NCBI GenBank assembly: GCA_003151975.1
Contig: PLZD01000055.1
Location: 60,474 to 110,361 of the forward strand
Direction: 5' to 3'
DNA: 49,888 bases
Source: Elusimicrobiota bacterium
GTDB lineage: Bacteria > Elusimicrobiota > Elusimicrobia > UBA1565 > UBA9628
Below the pieces are notes generated by a model, which saw only the letters and a program-made list of their open reading frames with translations, was not told the DNA's origin and made no database searches. A program made the position numbers and the translations under genes. Shown here piece after piece: positions 49,539-49,888 of the stretch; position 1 is the stretch's first letter, and each line of letters starts with the position of its first letter.

Positions 49539-49888
49539 TTAGGATTTTTGCTGCTCTAACCGGCCAATATGTTCACGCTGCTTCCAGACATCAGGCCGTC
49601 GATGGTTTCCCGACTTAAGGTAATGCTTATAGTCTTTGATCCATTCTTGCAGGTCCGAAGTTAAAAAATGGTGCCGCTTAAGAAAACTTTCCAAGTCTTC
49701 AGGGGTCGGTATCCTTTCTGTGCCCCCGGACCGCAAATGCTCAAACTCCTTCAAGACTTCGGGAGTCGGGTTTTTCGGAACTTGATGGCCTCCGAGAATT
49801 ACATGTGTATAATCGAGGCTAGTAAACGCACGCCATTCGGCCAGAAGCGCGTCTCGATCCCTATCAGTGCGTTTTTCGGACCAAGCCG
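49539..49888 (-). CDS. Unknown protein, C-terminal 115 or more residues (5' end outside window)
   Basis: The frame stays open from the window edge to the stop at 49539, with no interruption. The visible part contains ALLAEWRAFTSLDYTHVILGG, TPEVLKEFEHLRSGG and FLTSDLQEWIKDYKHYLKSG, and ends HIGRLEQQKS. It is highly charged and helical at the end, and I do not recognise it. An in-frame TTG at 49754 could be a start, but coding-like sequence continues upstream of it, so a longer gene is more likely. Confidence 0.55.
   Translation of the reverse strand, partial: AWSEKRTDRDRDALLAEWRAFTSLDYTHVILGGHQVPKNPTPEVLKEFEHLRSGGTERIPTPEDLESFLKRHHFLTSDLQEWIKDYKHYLKSGNHRRPDVWKQREHIGRLEQQKS

Overview
The window is a GC-rich bacterial chromosome segment: a native backbone (roughly 1-6000 and 11571-28783) interrupted by acquired DNA. 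No rRNA or clear phylogenetic marker is present. The MerR-like-HTH/receiver fusion, the dense two-component genes and the stand-alone MEMO protein would fit an environmental lineage such as Elusimicrobiota, but that is a low-confidence guess. Several backbone genes have a -10 box exactly 6 nt before the start codon and no Shine-Dalgarno site, so they look leaderless. Most genes in the acquired segments carry Shine-Dalgarno sites.

Layout. 1-5923: the 3' part of glgB, a LysR regulator, a MEMO-family protein, an RpoD-like sigma factor, ferrochelatase and an initiator-type tRNA-Met. 6022-11472: an island next to the tRNA with a tyrosine recombinase, a truncated metallophosphoesterase and a four-gene minus-strand operon (possible toxin, MqsA-like antitoxin, KGGVGRT ATPase, unknown protein) behind a promoter that contains a 16-bp palindrome. 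11571-18238: a tightly packed seven-gene signalling operon with two histidine kinases, nine receiver domains (one degenerate) and one class III cyclase. It is divergent from an HTH-receiver regulator (18297). 18909-22543: a thiamine-diphosphate enzyme, a periplasmic solute-binding protein and a cupin. 22598-26158: a large hybrid kinase and a facing response regulator. 26396-28783: a small XRE regulator, a methyltransferase and a TPR protein.

29195-45694 looks like a defence island. One plus-strand operon encodes a ParB-like protein, an SNF2 ATPase, a DUF3883 protein and a Dam-type adenine methylase. It is followed by a NERD-UvrD helicase, a P-loop ATPase and a short RadC-like protein. A minus-strand series then encodes a GIY-YIG-like nuclease, an unknown protein, a cyclase-fold protein, a PD-(D/E)XK nuclease-like protein, an unknown protein, an HExxH protein and a second nuclease-like protein. 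The last gene is cut by a complete IS256-family element with a perfect 8-bp target duplication, and removing the element restores one 287-codon frame.

45859-48010 is a separate small module: a strongly structured probable noncoding RNA with two hairpins that differ only by compensating changes, then five small genes including an ECF sigma factor and a DUF6573-like protein. A 68-bp part of the structured region is repeated at the far end. The window closes with a secreted protein, a strong bidirectional terminator and two unknown minus-strand genes.
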